Source: Campylobacter lari subsp. lari (GTDB lineage Bacteria; Campylobacterota; Campylobacteria; Campylobacterales; Campylobacteraceae). From it: DNA of 64,000 nucleotides. A program made the translations under genes and the position numbers. Of the stretch, positions 17,157 to 25,499 are shown piece by piece (the first letter of the stretch is position 1; each line of letters starts with the position of its first letter). The stretch covers positions 1,054,001-1,118,000 of the forward strand of contig NZ_CP053830.1 in NCBI RefSeq assembly GCF_013372185.1. The letters are read 5' to 3'. The notes under the pieces were generated by a model that saw only the letters and a program-made list of their open reading frames with translations, did not search any database and had not been told where the DNA came from.

Positions 17157-17925
17157 ATTTTGCTCTTTTTTTAACATCTTCATCATTTAAATTACTCAAA
17201 GCATCTATTAAATTTACCCTAAAACTTCCACTTCCATTAGAAATTTCTTCAGCCATCTCACATGCTATGTCAAAACTTAACATCGCCTGCAAACTTGCTT
17301 GAAATTTATCTTCTATAACCCCAGCAAAAACTCCACACATAGAAGCACACATACAACCTGCTCCAGTGATTTTAGTAGCCATTATAGAACCATTGTAAAT
17401 TTTTGCAATTTTTTCACTTGAGATGATAAAATCAACTTCACCACTTACTACTAAAATTCTATTATGCCCTTTAGCATACTCACAAGCCTTATCTAAAAAA
17501 TGATCATTAACAACAAAAGTATTATCAGTACCCTTTGCTTTTCCATCTAAACCAATAACACTAGCTATCTCAGAAGCATTTGCTTTAATAATGCTTATTT
17601 TGTAAGAATTTAATAATTTTAAATTAATAGCATCTCTAGCCATGCTCACACCCAAAGCAACAGGATCTAAAACAATAGCCTTATTTAAATTTCCATAAAA
17701 TTTAGCACTCTCATACATAGAATTTGCAACTCTTTCATTGATAGTTCCTGTGTTTAAAACCAAACAATTGCAAATTTTAGAAAATTCTTCTTGTTCTTGT
17801 ATAAAATCAGCCATTATTGGGCTTGCACCTATAGCTATACTAGCATTTGCACAATCATTTACCGTCACATAATTTGTTATATGATGAATCAAAGGTTTTA
17901 CTTTTCTTATTTTTTCAATATACAT
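17143..17925 (-). CDS. thiM: Hydroxyethylthiazole kinase
   Basis: 260 residues. Phosphorylates the thiazole alcohol recovered from thiamine breakdown, a salvage step. ThiM hallmarks: HHITNYVTVNDCANASIAIG near residue 14, GASPIMA, VLDPVALGVS, and the ATP/catalytic GAGC in TKITGAGCMCAS. GAGGAA precedes the ATG. Three bases separate it from thiD. Confidence 0.95.
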   Translation of the reverse strand: MYIEKIRKVKPLIHHITNYVTVNDCANASIAIGASPIMADFIQEQEEFSKICNCLVLNTGTINERVANSMYESAKFYGNLNKAIVLDPVALGVSMARDAINLKLLNSYKISIIKANASEIASVIGLDGKAKGTDNTFVVNDHFLDKACEYAKGHNRILVVSGEVDFIISSEKIAKIYNGSIMATKITGAGCMCASMCGVFAGVIEDKFQASLQAMLSFDIACEMAEEISNGSGSFRVNLIDALSNLNDEDVKKRAKYEII

Positions 17926-17928
17926 TTT

Positions 17929-18741
17929 TTATTCCTCATCAAATTTAAAAAAATGATTTGTAGGGCCACAACCCTTGCCAAGCTCTAAAGAATGTAAGAT
18001 AGCATTATAAACATATTCTTTAGCAAGTTTTATAGCCTCATGTTTATTTTTACCTAATGCAAGATTACTTGCTATGGCTGAGCTTAATGTACAACCCGTA
18101 CCATGCGTATTTTTTGTATTTATTTTTTCACCTTTAAAAATGCTAAATTCTTTTCCATCATAAAAAATATCATCGGTATTTTTTTCATTATGCCCACCTT
18201 TAATCAAAACACTCTTAGCACCAAGCTCAAAAAGCTTTATAGCTGCTTTTTTCATATCCTCTTCATTAAGTATTTTAAAATCGCATAAAAATTCAGCCTC
18301 AGGAATGTTTGGAGTAAGCACATCAGCTAAAGAAAGAATTTCATCTTTAAAAAACTGACAATTTTCCAAAGGCATTAGCGCATAACCATTTTTAGCAAAC
18401 ATCACAGGATCAATTACAATATTTTTTGATTGAAATTTAAGCAAATTTTCTTTTACACAAGTTATGATTTCTTTTGAGCCTAACATTCCAATTTTCACAG
18501 CTTTTGGCTCTATATCTTCATAAATTGCTAACATTTGTTCATCTATTATTTTAGTTGGTATATCAAAACAAGAAATAACCCTAGCAGTATTTTCTGCAAC
18601 CACGCTTAAAACCACACTCATACCAAATAAATTATGAGCACTAAAAGTTTTTAAATCAGCCTGCAAGCCAGCCCCACCACTACAATCACTTCCAGCTATT
18701 GTTAGTATAGGAATTTTTGTTTTTGTTTTTGCTTGTATCAT
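17929..18741 (-). CDS. thiD: Hydroxymethylpyrimidine/phosphomethylpyrimidine kinase
   Basis: 270 residues of the ribokinase fold; phosphorylates HMP and HMP-P to HMP-PP. Motifs: TIAGSDCSGGAGLQADLKTF near residue 13 and the anion hole THGTGCTLSSAIASNLALG near 210. First gene of the thiD-thiM-thiE-hemD unit and the direct target of the TPP riboswitch. The Shine-Dalgarno AAAGGA (18749-18754 region) lies in one arm of a hairpin at 18750-18765. Confidence 0.95.
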   Translation of the reverse strand: MIQAKTKTKIPILTIAGSDCSGGAGLQADLKTFSAHNLFGMSVVLSVVAENTARVISCFDIPTKIIDEQMLAIYEDIEPKAVKIGMLGSKEIITCVKENLLKFQSKNIVIDPVMFAKNGYALMPLENCQFFKDEILSLADVLTPNIPEAEFLCDFKILNEEDMKKAAIKLFELGAKSVLIKGGHNEKNTDDIFYDGKEFSIFKGEKINTKNTHGTGCTLSSAIASNLALGKNKHEAIKLAKEYVYNAILHSLELGKGCGPTNHFFKFDEE

Positions 18742-18749
18742 TAAATTAT

Positions 18750-18765
18750 CCTTTTATAAAAAAGG
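18750..18765 (-). promoter_or_regulatory. Ribosome-site-sequestering hairpin of thiD
   Basis: In the transcript, CCUUUU and AAAAGG pair around a UUAU loop, and the 3' arm contains the thiD Shine-Dalgarno. It lies between the TPP aptamer and the start codon, so it is the likely expression platform, acting on translation. The mechanism is inferred. Confidence 0.55.
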
Positions 18766-18779
18766 AAAGTTTTTGCAAG

Positions 18780-18850
18780 AAATTCAAAGTTTGCATTACC
18801 AAACTTCTCAAGGGTCGAAGCCAAACTTCCTCTCAGCAAAAGCTCCCCAT
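18780..18850 (-). promoter_or_regulatory. TPP riboswitch (THI box)
   Basis: On the minus strand the aptamer's conserved blocks occur in order: GGGGAGC, GCTGAGA, ACCCTTGA and GGTAATGC followed by AAAC. These are the CUGAGA and ACCCUUGA pyrimidine-sensing elements and the UAAUGC pyrophosphate-sensing element. The usual closing AGGGA is not obvious, so the 3' edge is approximate. It lies in the thiD leader. Confidence 0.88.
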
Positions 18851-18859
18851 TGGCTAAAA

Positions 18860-18865
18860 ATTATA
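18860..18865 (-). promoter_or_regulatory. -10 box of the thiD operon
   Basis: TATAAT on the minus strand, placing the likely start point within a few bases of the riboswitch 5' end. Confidence 0.5.
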
Positions 18866-18907
18866 TCTTAGTTTTAATTAATTTTAAAAAATATTTCAAA
18901 TTACTGC

Positions 18908-18913
18908 TATAAT
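18908..18913 (+). promoter_or_regulatory. -10 box of the phosphatase gene
   Basis: TATAAT 33 bases before the ATG at 18946, divergent from the thiD promoter about 45 bases away. Confidence 0.5.
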
Positions 18914-18945
18914 TTTGAAAAAACTACACATTTTTTGAGGAAAAA

Positions 18946-19410
18946 ATGACTAAGATTATTTTTATATGTTTAGGAAATATTTGTCGCTCTCCTATGGCTG
19001 AATTTATCATGAAAGATCTTTTGATAAAAGAAAATTTAAGTGATAAAATTAGCGTTTGTAGCGCTGGAACATCAGGCTATCATGATGGAGAAGATATGCA
19101 CATAAAAACCAAAGTCATGTTAAATAATAAAAATATCAACTCCAAGCCATTTTGCAGTCAAAAACTAAACTTAAAAATGTGCGAAGAAAATGATTTGATA
19201 ATTGTTATGGATAATTCTAATTACAATGATGTAGTTAAAAATTTTCCAAATTTTAAACACAAAATTCGCAAAATCACTTCTTATGCTTTAGAATTAGGAT
19301 ATGATGAAGTTCCCGATCCTTGGTATAGTGGAAATTTTGAAGAAACTTATACTATACTTTCTAATGCTTGTTCTAATCTTTTAAAATCGCTTTATAAAAA
19401 TTTAAAATAA
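18946..19410 (+). CDS. Low-molecular-weight protein tyrosine phosphatase
   Basis: 154 residues. The P-loop CLGNICRS (Cys8 nucleophile, Arg14) at the N-terminus and the acid DPW loop near residue 124 (VPDPWYSGNF) are complete, so it should be active. Bacterial members act on tyrosine-phosphorylated proteins, sometimes in capsule control or as secreted effectors; the substrate here is unknown. It stands alone, with its own promoter and GAGG ribosome site. In C. jejuni, as I recall, the homologue lies beside porA; here they are 17 kb apart. Confidence 0.93.
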   Translation: MTKIIFICLGNICRSPMAEFIMKDLLIKENLSDKISVCSAGTSGYHDGEDMHIKTKVMLNNKNINSKPFCSQKLNLKMCEENDLIIVMDNSNYNDVVKNFPNFKHKIRKITSYALELGYDEVPDPWYSGNFEETYTILSNACSNLLKSLYKNLK

Positions 19411-19527
19411 CATTTAATTTGTTTTTTAATTTTATTACTTTAAAAAATTTACCTCAAGGCATGTAAAAATTTTTTGCTTAAAAATTATAAAACCAACCAT
19501 CAATCTTAATACCGTTATTATACACTT

Positions 19528-19546
19528 GATAATGCTTATCATTAAT
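19528..19546. promoter_or_regulatory. Fur-box-like sequence with no obvious target gene
   Basis: GATAATGCTTATCATTAAT agrees with the Fur consensus GATAATGATAATCATTATC at 15 of 19 positions. A minus-strand TATAAT (19517-19522) lies alongside. No gene follows in that direction before the phosphatase's 3' end, so this may be a relic promoter or the start of an unannotated RNA. Confidence 0.3.
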
Positions 19547-19592
19547 CTTGTTTTTGCAAAAAACTCCAAGCTAATACTCTTAGAAATTTAAC

Positions 19593-19955
19593 TTAATTAA
19601 TATAAGATTTTAAACAAACTCCATCTACATTTAATTCATAAGCTTTTTTTAGATTATTTTTTAAAGCATCAAGCAAAAATACAATTTTAGAATCAAACAT
19701 ATAAAACTCGGCCATCTTTGATGCGATTTTTGCCAAATTTTCATCTTTTATTAAAATGTATTTAGCACCCAATGCATTAGAAAGTAAAATTTCTTCTTCA
19801 TTTTTAACAAAAATACCAAAATCTACTTTTTCATCTTTTGCATTTTTAATAACCGATTCATCATATTCAAAACAATTCACATTGGTTTTAATAAAAATAT
19901 TTTCATAATGACTAAATTTTTGCATATTTATCAAAGGATGTCCAAAAATTAACAT
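19593..19955 (-). CDS. Conserved hypothetical protein downstream of rsmG
   Basis: 120 residues from the ATG at 19955 (MLIFGHPLINM), supported by AAAGGA upstream; a longer in-frame start at 19982 would overlap rsmG by 34 bases. No signal peptide. Alternating strand and helix pattern with GAKYILIKDENLAKIASKMA in the centre, compatible with a small alpha/beta fold. Family not recognised. It is the third gene of the ribA-rsmG unit; the same trio occurs in C. jejuni as I recall. Confidence 0.75.
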   Translation of the reverse strand: MLIFGHPLINMQKFSHYENIFIKTNVNCFEYDESVIKNAKDEKVDFGIFVKNEEEILLSNALGAKYILIKDENLAKIASKMAEFYMFDSKIVFLLDALKNNLKKAYELNVDGVCLKSYIN

Positions 19956-20542
19956 AGCTTTTCCTTTACTTTTAAAAGACAATAATTTCTAAAACCACGA
20001 TTGAAAATTTTATAATCTTTCATTCCTTGTAGTTCATCATAAACCTCACTACCTTTATAAAGTAAAAATGAAGTTTTTTCATCGTAAAAACCATTTGAAA
20101 TTTCAATCAAAGGTTTTATATCCATCAAAGCTCTTGAGGTGATTAAATCTACTTTAAAAGATGGATGATTTTGTAATTTTTCTTTTATAATATTTATATT
20201 TATCAAATTAAGCTCAGTTTTAATCACTCTTAAAAAAGAAGCCTTTTTAACGCTGGGCTCAAATAGAAAAAAACTACTATTTTCCAAAATGCATGCTAAA
20301 AATATCGCAGGAAAACCAGCCCCACTTCCAATATCAACAATCTTTTTTTTATCAGTCAAATCGCAATAGTCTAAAATTTTTATACTATCAATGATATTAC
20401 CATCTATATCTTCAAGATGAGTTAGATTATGCACAGCATTAAATTTTTTTAGCAACTCTTTATAAAGTATGATTCTTTGGTAAAAATCATCTTTATTTGC
20501 AAAATCTTTTAAAAAATTTAATTGCTCTTCATAAATTTTCAA
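19949..20542 (-). CDS. rsmG: 16S rRNA (guanine-N7) methyltransferase RsmG
   Basis: 197 residues, also called GidB. Methylates G527 of 16S rRNA using S-adenosylmethionine; its loss gives low-level streptomycin resistance. The SAM-binding motif VDIGSGAGFPAIFLA sits near residue 70, and ITSRALMDI near 135 is typical. Overlaps the ribA stop by 4 bases. Confidence 0.94.
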   Translation of the reverse strand: MKIYEEQLNFLKDFANKDDFYQRIILYKELLKKFNAVHNLTHLEDIDGNIIDSIKILDYCDLTDKKKIVDIGSGAGFPAIFLACILENSSFFLFEPSVKKASFLRVIKTELNLININIIKEKLQNHPSFKVDLITSRALMDIKPLIEISNGFYDEKTSFLLYKGSEVYDELQGMKDYKIFNRGFRNYCLLKVKEKLC

Positions 20543-21099
20543 TTTAAATGCCCCATTTGCGTATGTTTAATTTCCAAATAATCTTTATTAAAACGATTTG
20601 CTTCAATTAAAATAGGAATTCTTAAATTTACTTTTCCTTTTAAAGAGCTAAGTTTTTCAGGATTATTAGTCAAAAGATTAATCTTAGTAATCTTATAATG
20701 ATTAAGTATAAAATCTACTATTTCATAACTGCGTTCATCTGCCTTAAATCCTAATTGATGATTCGCCTCTATAGTGTTAAAACCTTTATCTTGCAAAGCA
20801 TAAGCATTAATTTTATTAAAAAGTCCTATGCCTCTTCCTTCCTGTCTTAGATAAATCACCATGCCGCCATGCTCTTGGATATATTTTAATGAAAAGTCAA
20901 GTTGCTCGCCACAATCACATTTTAAACTTCCTAAAACATCACCTGTTAAACATTCTGAATGGATTCTAATATTAACTTCTTTTTCTAATTTTCCTTTAAA
21001 AATACAAAGATGTTCTTTGTCATTTTCTTTAAAACTTTGTATATTAAATTCTCCAAAACGAGTGGGAAGTTTTGCTATTTCAGAAATTTGAATAGTCAT
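20539..21099 (-). CDS. ribA: GTP cyclohydrolase II
   Basis: 186 residues from the ATG at 21099 (MTIQISEIA); a GTG at 21111 coincides with the ribosome site AAGGTGA and is unlikely. Opens GTP to start riboflavin synthesis. Zinc ligands in CLTGDVLGSLKCDCG, catalytic RQEGRGIGL, and the C-terminal GLKADERSYE-type block (GFKADERSYEI) are present. It is a stand-alone GCH II, without the RibB half. Confidence 0.96.
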   Translation of the reverse strand: MTIQISEIAKLPTRFGEFNIQSFKENDKEHLCIFKGKLEKEVNIRIHSECLTGDVLGSLKCDCGEQLDFSLKYIQEHGGMVIYLRQEGRGIGLFNKINAYALQDKGFNTIEANHQLGFKADERSYEIVDFILNHYKITKINLLTNNPEKLSSLKGKVNLRIPILIEANRFNKDYLEIKHTQMGHLN

Positions 21100-21130
21100 T
21101 ATTTTCTTCACCTTTTTACAAAAAATATGC

Positions 21131-21136
21131 TAGAAT
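21131..21136 (+). promoter_or_regulatory. -10 box of the hemB operon
   Basis: TAGAAT preceded by TATGC, 33 bases before the hemB ATG; divergent from ribA. Confidence 0.45.
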
Positions 21137-21168
21137 TTAAGCAATTTTAACAAACAAAAAGGAAATTT

Positions 21169-22149
21169 ATGTTTAAACGCTTTAGAAGATTAAGACTAAA
21201 TGAAAATATTAGAAGTCTAGTAAAAGAAAATACTTTAAATTTAGATGATTTAATCTACCCCCTTTTTGTTGTAAATGGCACTAATATTAAAAATGAAATC
21301 GCATCTATGCCAGGTGTGTTTCAAATGAGCTTAGATGAAATTTTAAAAGAATGCGAAGAGCTAATTAATCTTGGTATTAAAGCTATTATTTTATTTGGTG
21401 TGCTAGAAAGCTCTAAAAAAGATAGCTGTGGAAGTGATGCATTGAATGATGATGGTTTGATTGCTACAAGTCTAAGGGCCATTAAAGCAAAATTTCCGAA
21501 TTTAGTAGTGATTACTGATCTTTGTTTTTGTGAGTATACTGATCATGGTCATTGTGGTATTATTGATCCAAAAAGTAAAAGCGTGGATAATGATTTAACT
21601 TTAGAAATTTCAGCTAAACAAGCTCTAATTCATGCCAAAAACGGTGCTGATATGATAGCACCAAGCGGTATGATGGATGGCATTATTGAAACTTTAAGAA
21701 AAACTTTAGATGAAAATGGTTTTGAAAATTTACCTATTATGGCTTATTCTACCAAATTTGCCTCAGCTTATTATGGACCTTTTAGAGATGTGGCTGATTC
21801 TGCGCCAAGCTATGGGGATAGAAAAACCTATCAAATGGATTTTGCTAATGGCAAAGAAGCCTTATGCGAGAGCTTAGAAGATGAAAAACAAGGTGCTGAT
21901 ATTTTGATGGTTAAACCAGCACTTGCGTATTTAGATGTAGTTAAAGATATAGCAAATCATTCCAAGCTTCCACTTTGTGTATATAATGTAAGTGGCGAAT
22001 ATGCTTTATTAAAAGCAGGTCAAAAAGCAGGTGTGATTGATTATGAAAAAATAGTGCTTGAAACCATGCTTGCATTTAAAAGAGCAGGAGCTAAGCTTAT
22101 CATAACTTATCATGCAAAAGAAATTGCAAAATTATTAAACAAGGAGTAA
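21169..22149 (+). CDS. hemB: Porphobilinogen synthase (delta-aminolevulinate dehydratase)
   Basis: 326 residues. Condenses two aminolevulinate molecules in haem synthesis. The zinc site is the Cys-type: [14 protein letters not shown] near residue 120. Both active-site lysines are visible, in [16 protein letters not shown] and in [10 protein letters not shown]. First gene of a four-gene unit (hemB, DUF2603, hemN, FeS protein). Confidence 0.97.
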   Translation: MFKRFRRLRLNENIRSLVKENTLNLDDLIYPLFVVNGTNIKNEIASMPGVFQMSLDEILKECEELINLGIKAIILFGVLESSKKDSCGSDALNDDGLIATSLRAIKAKFPNLVVITDLCFCEYTDHGHCGIIDPKSKSVDNDLTLEISAKQALIHAKNGADMIAPSGMMDGIIETLRKTLDENGFENLPIMAYSTKFASAYYGPFRDVADSAPSYGDRKTYQMDFANGKEALCESLEDEKQGADILMVKPALAYLDVVKDIANHSKLPLCVYNVSGEYALLKAGQKAGVIDYEKIVLETMLAFKRAGAKLIITYHAKEIAKLLNKE

Positions 22150-22151
22150 GA

Positions 22152-22637
22152 TTGGATAGTCTAAGTAAAAAAAGTTCTCAAGATATCATTAATGAATTAT
22201 CAAATTATTTGGGTATAGAAAAACACAATCAAACCGTATTTCATCTAACTCATATAAATGAAAAAGAAAAAAAATTAAGCTTAAAAAATGGCCATGAATT
22301 AGCACCTGAACCATGGTTTATAGTAGATGAAAACGGTGAAGTTAAAACTATGTTTTCAGTAAAAACCCTAATTGAATTTTTACAAAATGCCAAAGAGGTG
22401 CAAAAAGATAATTTTGAACTTAAATTAGAAAAGGCTATTTACCAACAAATTCCTATTGATTTTAACGATGTTTGGACAGTTGCTATGGATGAGATTAAAC
22501 ATCAAGTTGCTAAAGGTGTAAAAGAAGTAAATATTGATTTAGATCAACTAATTAGCAATATTCATGCTAAACATCCTAATTTGTTTATCAATATGAAAGA
22601 AATGATGCAAAAGGTAAAACCAAATGAAAGATTATAA
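22152..22637 (+). CDS. DUF2603-type conserved hypothetical protein
   Basis: 161 residues starting at TTG, 2 bases after the hemB stop; AAGGAG at the end of hemB supports this start. The product is acidic and Lys-rich, without signal or membrane span. A family restricted to Campylobacterota, as far as I recall. It overlaps hemN by 14 bases, so translational coupling within a haem operon is likely. No function is known to me. Confidence 0.8.
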   Translation: MDSLSKKSSQDIINELSNYLGIEKHNQTVFHLTHINEKEKKLSLKNGHELAPEPWFIVDENGEVKTMFSVKTLIEFLQNAKEVQKDNFELKLEKAIYQQIPIDFNDVWTVAMDEIKHQVAKGVKEVNIDLDQLISNIHAKHPNLFINMKEMMQKVKPNERL

Positions 22638-23979
22638 AAGCTTTGTCAAATACTCCAAAGCAGGCCCAAGATATACATCTTATCCTACTGCAGTGGAATT
22701 TAACACTCAGTTTAAATATGAAGATTATATACAAATTTTAAAAGAACAAAAAGCACAACTATCTTTGTATTTTCATTTGCCTTTTTGTAGGAGTGCTTGC
22801 TATTTTTGTGGTTGTAATGTGATATATACTGCTAAAGAAGAAAGCAAAGAAAGATATTTAAGCTATCTTTTTAAAGAACTTGAACTTTTAGCAAATATCA
22901 TCAACACCCAAAGAGAAGTAGCTCAAATGCATTTTGGTGGTGGAACCCCTACTTTCTTTTCCGCCAAGCAATTGCAAAAATTAATCTTAAAAATAAAAAA
23001 CATTTTTCCAAATTTTACCCAAGATAGTGAGATAAGTTGTGAGATTGATCCTAGATTTTTAAACGAAGAGCAAGCTGATGTTTTAATTAGCAATGGTTTT
23101 AATCGTATTAGTTTTGGGGTGCAAGATTTTGATGAAAAAGTTCAAAAGGAAATTCATAGAATTCAACCCTTTGAATTAACCAAAAATGCTGTGGATATGG
23201 TAAGAAAAAAAGGCATAAAGTCTGTAAATATGGATTTAATCTATGGTCTTCCTTATCAAAGTTTAGAAAGTTTTGAACAAACTCTAGAAAAAGCATTGTT
23301 AATTAACCCTGATCGTTTTGCTATATTTAATTACGCTCATGTGCCTTGGCTTAAAAAAAATATGAGAAAATTTGATGAAAGTACATTACCAAGCCCTGAT
23401 GTAAAACTTCAGATTCTAGAATATTGTGAAATTTTCTTAACTCAAAATGGGTATAAAATGATAGGAATGGATCATTTTGCAAAACCTCAAGATGAGCTTT
23501 TTAAAGCTTTAGAAAATGGTAGTTTACATAGAAATTTTCAAGGCTATACTACTAAAGGTGGGACTGATTTAATAGGCATTGGCTTAACAAGCATAGGTGA
23601 AGGGCAAAGACATTATATGCAAAATTTCAAAGACATGCCAAGCTATGAAAAAGCCATTGATGAGGGTAGATTACCTTGTGAAAAAGGCATTATGCTTGAT
23701 GATGATGATGAATTAAGAAAAGCTGTCATTATGGAACTTATGAGTAATTTTGCACTTAATATAAAAAATATAGAAAATAAATTTAAGATTGACTTTTTTG
23801 AATATTTTAAACAAGATTTAAAAGAACTTGAAGAACTTAGCGAATTTGTCACTATAGATGAAAATTATATCAAAGTTAATGAAACAGGAGTGCTTTTAAT
23901 ACGCAATATTGCTATGTGTTTTGATAAATATTTAAAACGCATTAGTGAAGATAAAAAAGTATTTTCTAAAACGGTTTAA
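22624..23979 (+). CDS. hemN: Oxygen-independent coproporphyrinogen III oxidase
   Basis: 451 residues, radical SAM enzyme that decarboxylates coproporphyrinogen III under low oxygen. Cluster motif CRSACYFCGC (Cys55, Cys59, Cys62 plus Cys64), GGGTP motif in HFGGGTPTFF, and the HemN-type C-terminal domain. Full length and with the true HemN (not HemW) fourth Cys. Fits a microaerophile that lacks oxygen-dependent HemF. Confidence 0.95.
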   Translation: MKDYKSFVKYSKAGPRYTSYPTAVEFNTQFKYEDYIQILKEQKAQLSLYFHLPFCRSACYFCGCNVIYTAKEESKERYLSYLFKELELLANIINTQREVAQMHFGGGTPTFFSAKQLQKLILKIKNIFPNFTQDSEISCEIDPRFLNEEQADVLISNGFNRISFGVQDFDEKVQKEIHRIQPFELTKNAVDMVRKKGIKSVNMDLIYGLPYQSLESFEQTLEKALLINPDRFAIFNYAHVPWLKKNMRKFDESTLPSPDVKLQILEYCEIFLTQNGYKMIGMDHFAKPQDELFKALENGSLHRNFQGYTTKGGTDLIGIGLTSIGEGQRHYMQNFKDMPSYEKAIDEGRLPCEKGIMLDDDDELRKAVIMELMSNFALNIKNIENKFKIDFFEYFKQDLKELEELSEFVTIDENYIKVNETGVLLIRNIAMCFDKYLKRISEDKKVFSKTV

Positions 23980-23980
23980 T

Positions 23981-25249
23981 ATGCTAAATGTTAATGAAAT
24001 TTCTAATGCTTGCGTAAAATGTGGCAAATGCATACCAGTTTGTACTATACATGAGATAAACCGCGATGAGAGCACTTCTCCTCGTGGTTTTTTGGATTTA
24101 ATTAGCGCTTATAAAAACCAAGAACTAGAACTTGATGAAAATCTTAAAAAAACTTTTGAATCATGTTTTTTATGCACAAATTGCGTTGAAGTTTGCCCAA
24201 GTCATTTAAGAGTAGATAGTGCTATTGAAAAAGTACGCTTTGATATAGCACAAAAATTTGGTATAGCATGGTATAAAAAACTTGCTTTCTTTTTTTTAAG
24301 ACACAGAAAGACTTTAGATATCCTAGCAAGATTAGGCTATGTTTTTCAAAGTTGTGCTTTTAGCTTGCAACATAAAAATTTAGGCATGAAAGCCAAATTT
24401 AACCTACCTTTAATCAAAAAAAACCGCTTGTTACCTTCTTTAGCTAAAAAAAGTTTTTTAGCCTCTAATCCTGATTTTATAAACAATCAAGGTGAAAAGA
24501 ATATAGGGCTTTTTATAGGTTGTTTGTCTAATTATTCTTACACTAATACAGGTTTTGCCTTGCTTGAAATTTGTAAGCATCTTAAAATTAATGTTGATTT
24601 GTTAAAAGATCAATCTTGCTGTGGCGCTCCTCATTATTTTACCGGAGATTTTAACAGTGTAGAAAAATTAGCTAAAAAAAATATCGTTTATTTTGAGGAA
24701 AAATTAAAAACACTAGATTATATCATTATCCCAGAAGCGACCTGCTCTGCGATGATTGATATAGACTATGAACATTTTTTCCATATGCAAAATAATGAAG
24801 AATGGGCAATAAGAGCTAAAAATATTTCTGATAAAATACTACTTGCAACAAAATATTTTTATGAATACACTAATTTAGAAGAACTTTTAAAAACAAAGAA
24901 AAAAATAAATACAAAAATTGCATATCATGACCCTTGTCATGCAAGAAAAATGCAAGGGGTTTTTAAAGAACCAAGAGCTTTGCTAAAGCAAAACTATGCT
25001 TTTAAAGAACTTATTAAGTCAAATGAGTGCTGTGGCTTTGGTGGAGTTAGCATGCAAACTGATCATTATGAAAAAGCTTTGCAAGTTGGCATAAAAAAAG
25101 CCCAAAACATACAAAAAAGTGATATAGAAATCATTAGCGCAGAATGCTCAGCTTGTAGAATGCAAATTTCGAATGCATTAGAGCATGAAAAAATTTCCAC
25201 AAGATTTTTACACCCATTAGAACTTATAGCTAAAACGCTTCAAGATTAA
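23981..25249 (+). CDS. (Fe-S)-binding CCG-domain oxidoreductase subunit (GlcF/LutA/HdrD-like)
   Basis: 422 residues from ATG 23981, one base after hemN. Two [4Fe-4S] ferredoxin motifs: Cys11/14/17/21 and Cys62/65/68/72. Two cysteine-rich CCG domains follow, with CCGAPHYF and CCGFGGVSM as their signatures. This layout is that of glycolate oxidase GlcF, lactate oxidase LutA and related electron-transfer subunits. No FAD-bearing partner lies nearby, so the oxidised substrate cannot be named. An upstream ATG at 23945 would overlap hemN and is rejected. Confidence 0.88.
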   Translation: MLNVNEISNACVKCGKCIPVCTIHEINRDESTSPRGFLDLISAYKNQELELDENLKKTFESCFLCTNCVEVCPSHLRVDSAIEKVRFDIAQKFGIAWYKKLAFFFLRHRKTLDILARLGYVFQSCAFSLQHKNLGMKAKFNLPLIKKNRLLPSLAKKSFLASNPDFINNQGEKNIGLFIGCLSNYSYTNTGFALLEICKHLKINVDLLKDQSCCGAPHYFTGDFNSVEKLAKKNIVYFEEKLKTLDYIIIPEATCSAMIDIDYEHFFHMQNNEEWAIRAKNISDKILLATKYFYEYTNLEELLKTKKKINTKIAYHDPCHARKMQGVFKEPRALLKQNYAFKELIKSNECCGFGGVSMQTDHYEKALQVGIKKAQNIQKSDIEIISAECSACRMQISNALEHEKISTRFLHPLELIAKTLQD

Positions 25250-25262
25250 AAACTAATCTTGA
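25240..25262. terminator. Bidirectional hairpin shared by two convergent genes
   Basis: Arms TCAAGATTA and TAATCTTGA, 9 bp with a 5-base loop. It contains the stop codons of both flanking genes. Confidence 0.7.
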
Positions 25263-25462
25263 TGCTTAATATCTTCAATGTTTGATCTATTTTTTTCTAT
25301 TAAAATTCTATTTTGCTCTATGTTTTCACTATTTTTCTTGCATTCATTTTTTAAAATCTCTATATTTTTATGCAAAATCTTTATTTTTCTTTCATAACGA
25401 TTAATCAGCAAAAACACTATAAATAAAAATAAAATTAAAATAGCCCAATTTAAAAATGCCAT
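25253..25462 (-). CDS. Small membrane-anchored coiled-coil protein
   Basis: 69 residues. Residues 3-21 are one hydrophobic span; 22-65 form a charged Lys/Glu/Asn-rich helix with heptad-like spacing of Ile and Leu, as in a coiled coil. AAAGGA before the ATG supports it being real. No family recognised. It precedes no obvious partner; alr starts 37 bases upstream of it on the map and is read on the same strand before it. Confidence 0.7.
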   Translation of the reverse strand: MAFLNWAILILFLFIVFLLINRYERKIKILHKNIEILKNECKKNSENIEQNRILIEKNRSNIEDIKHQD

Positions 25463-25499
25463 ACTTATCCTTTCTTTAGATATATTAGTACTTTTTATC

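Noticed and set aside
19430-19560. 29-codon minus-strand frame ending VYNNGIKIDGWFYNF, recalling choline-binding repeats
   Set aside because: One weak repeat, no start codon, stop immediately upstream; most likely chance in AT-rich sequence.
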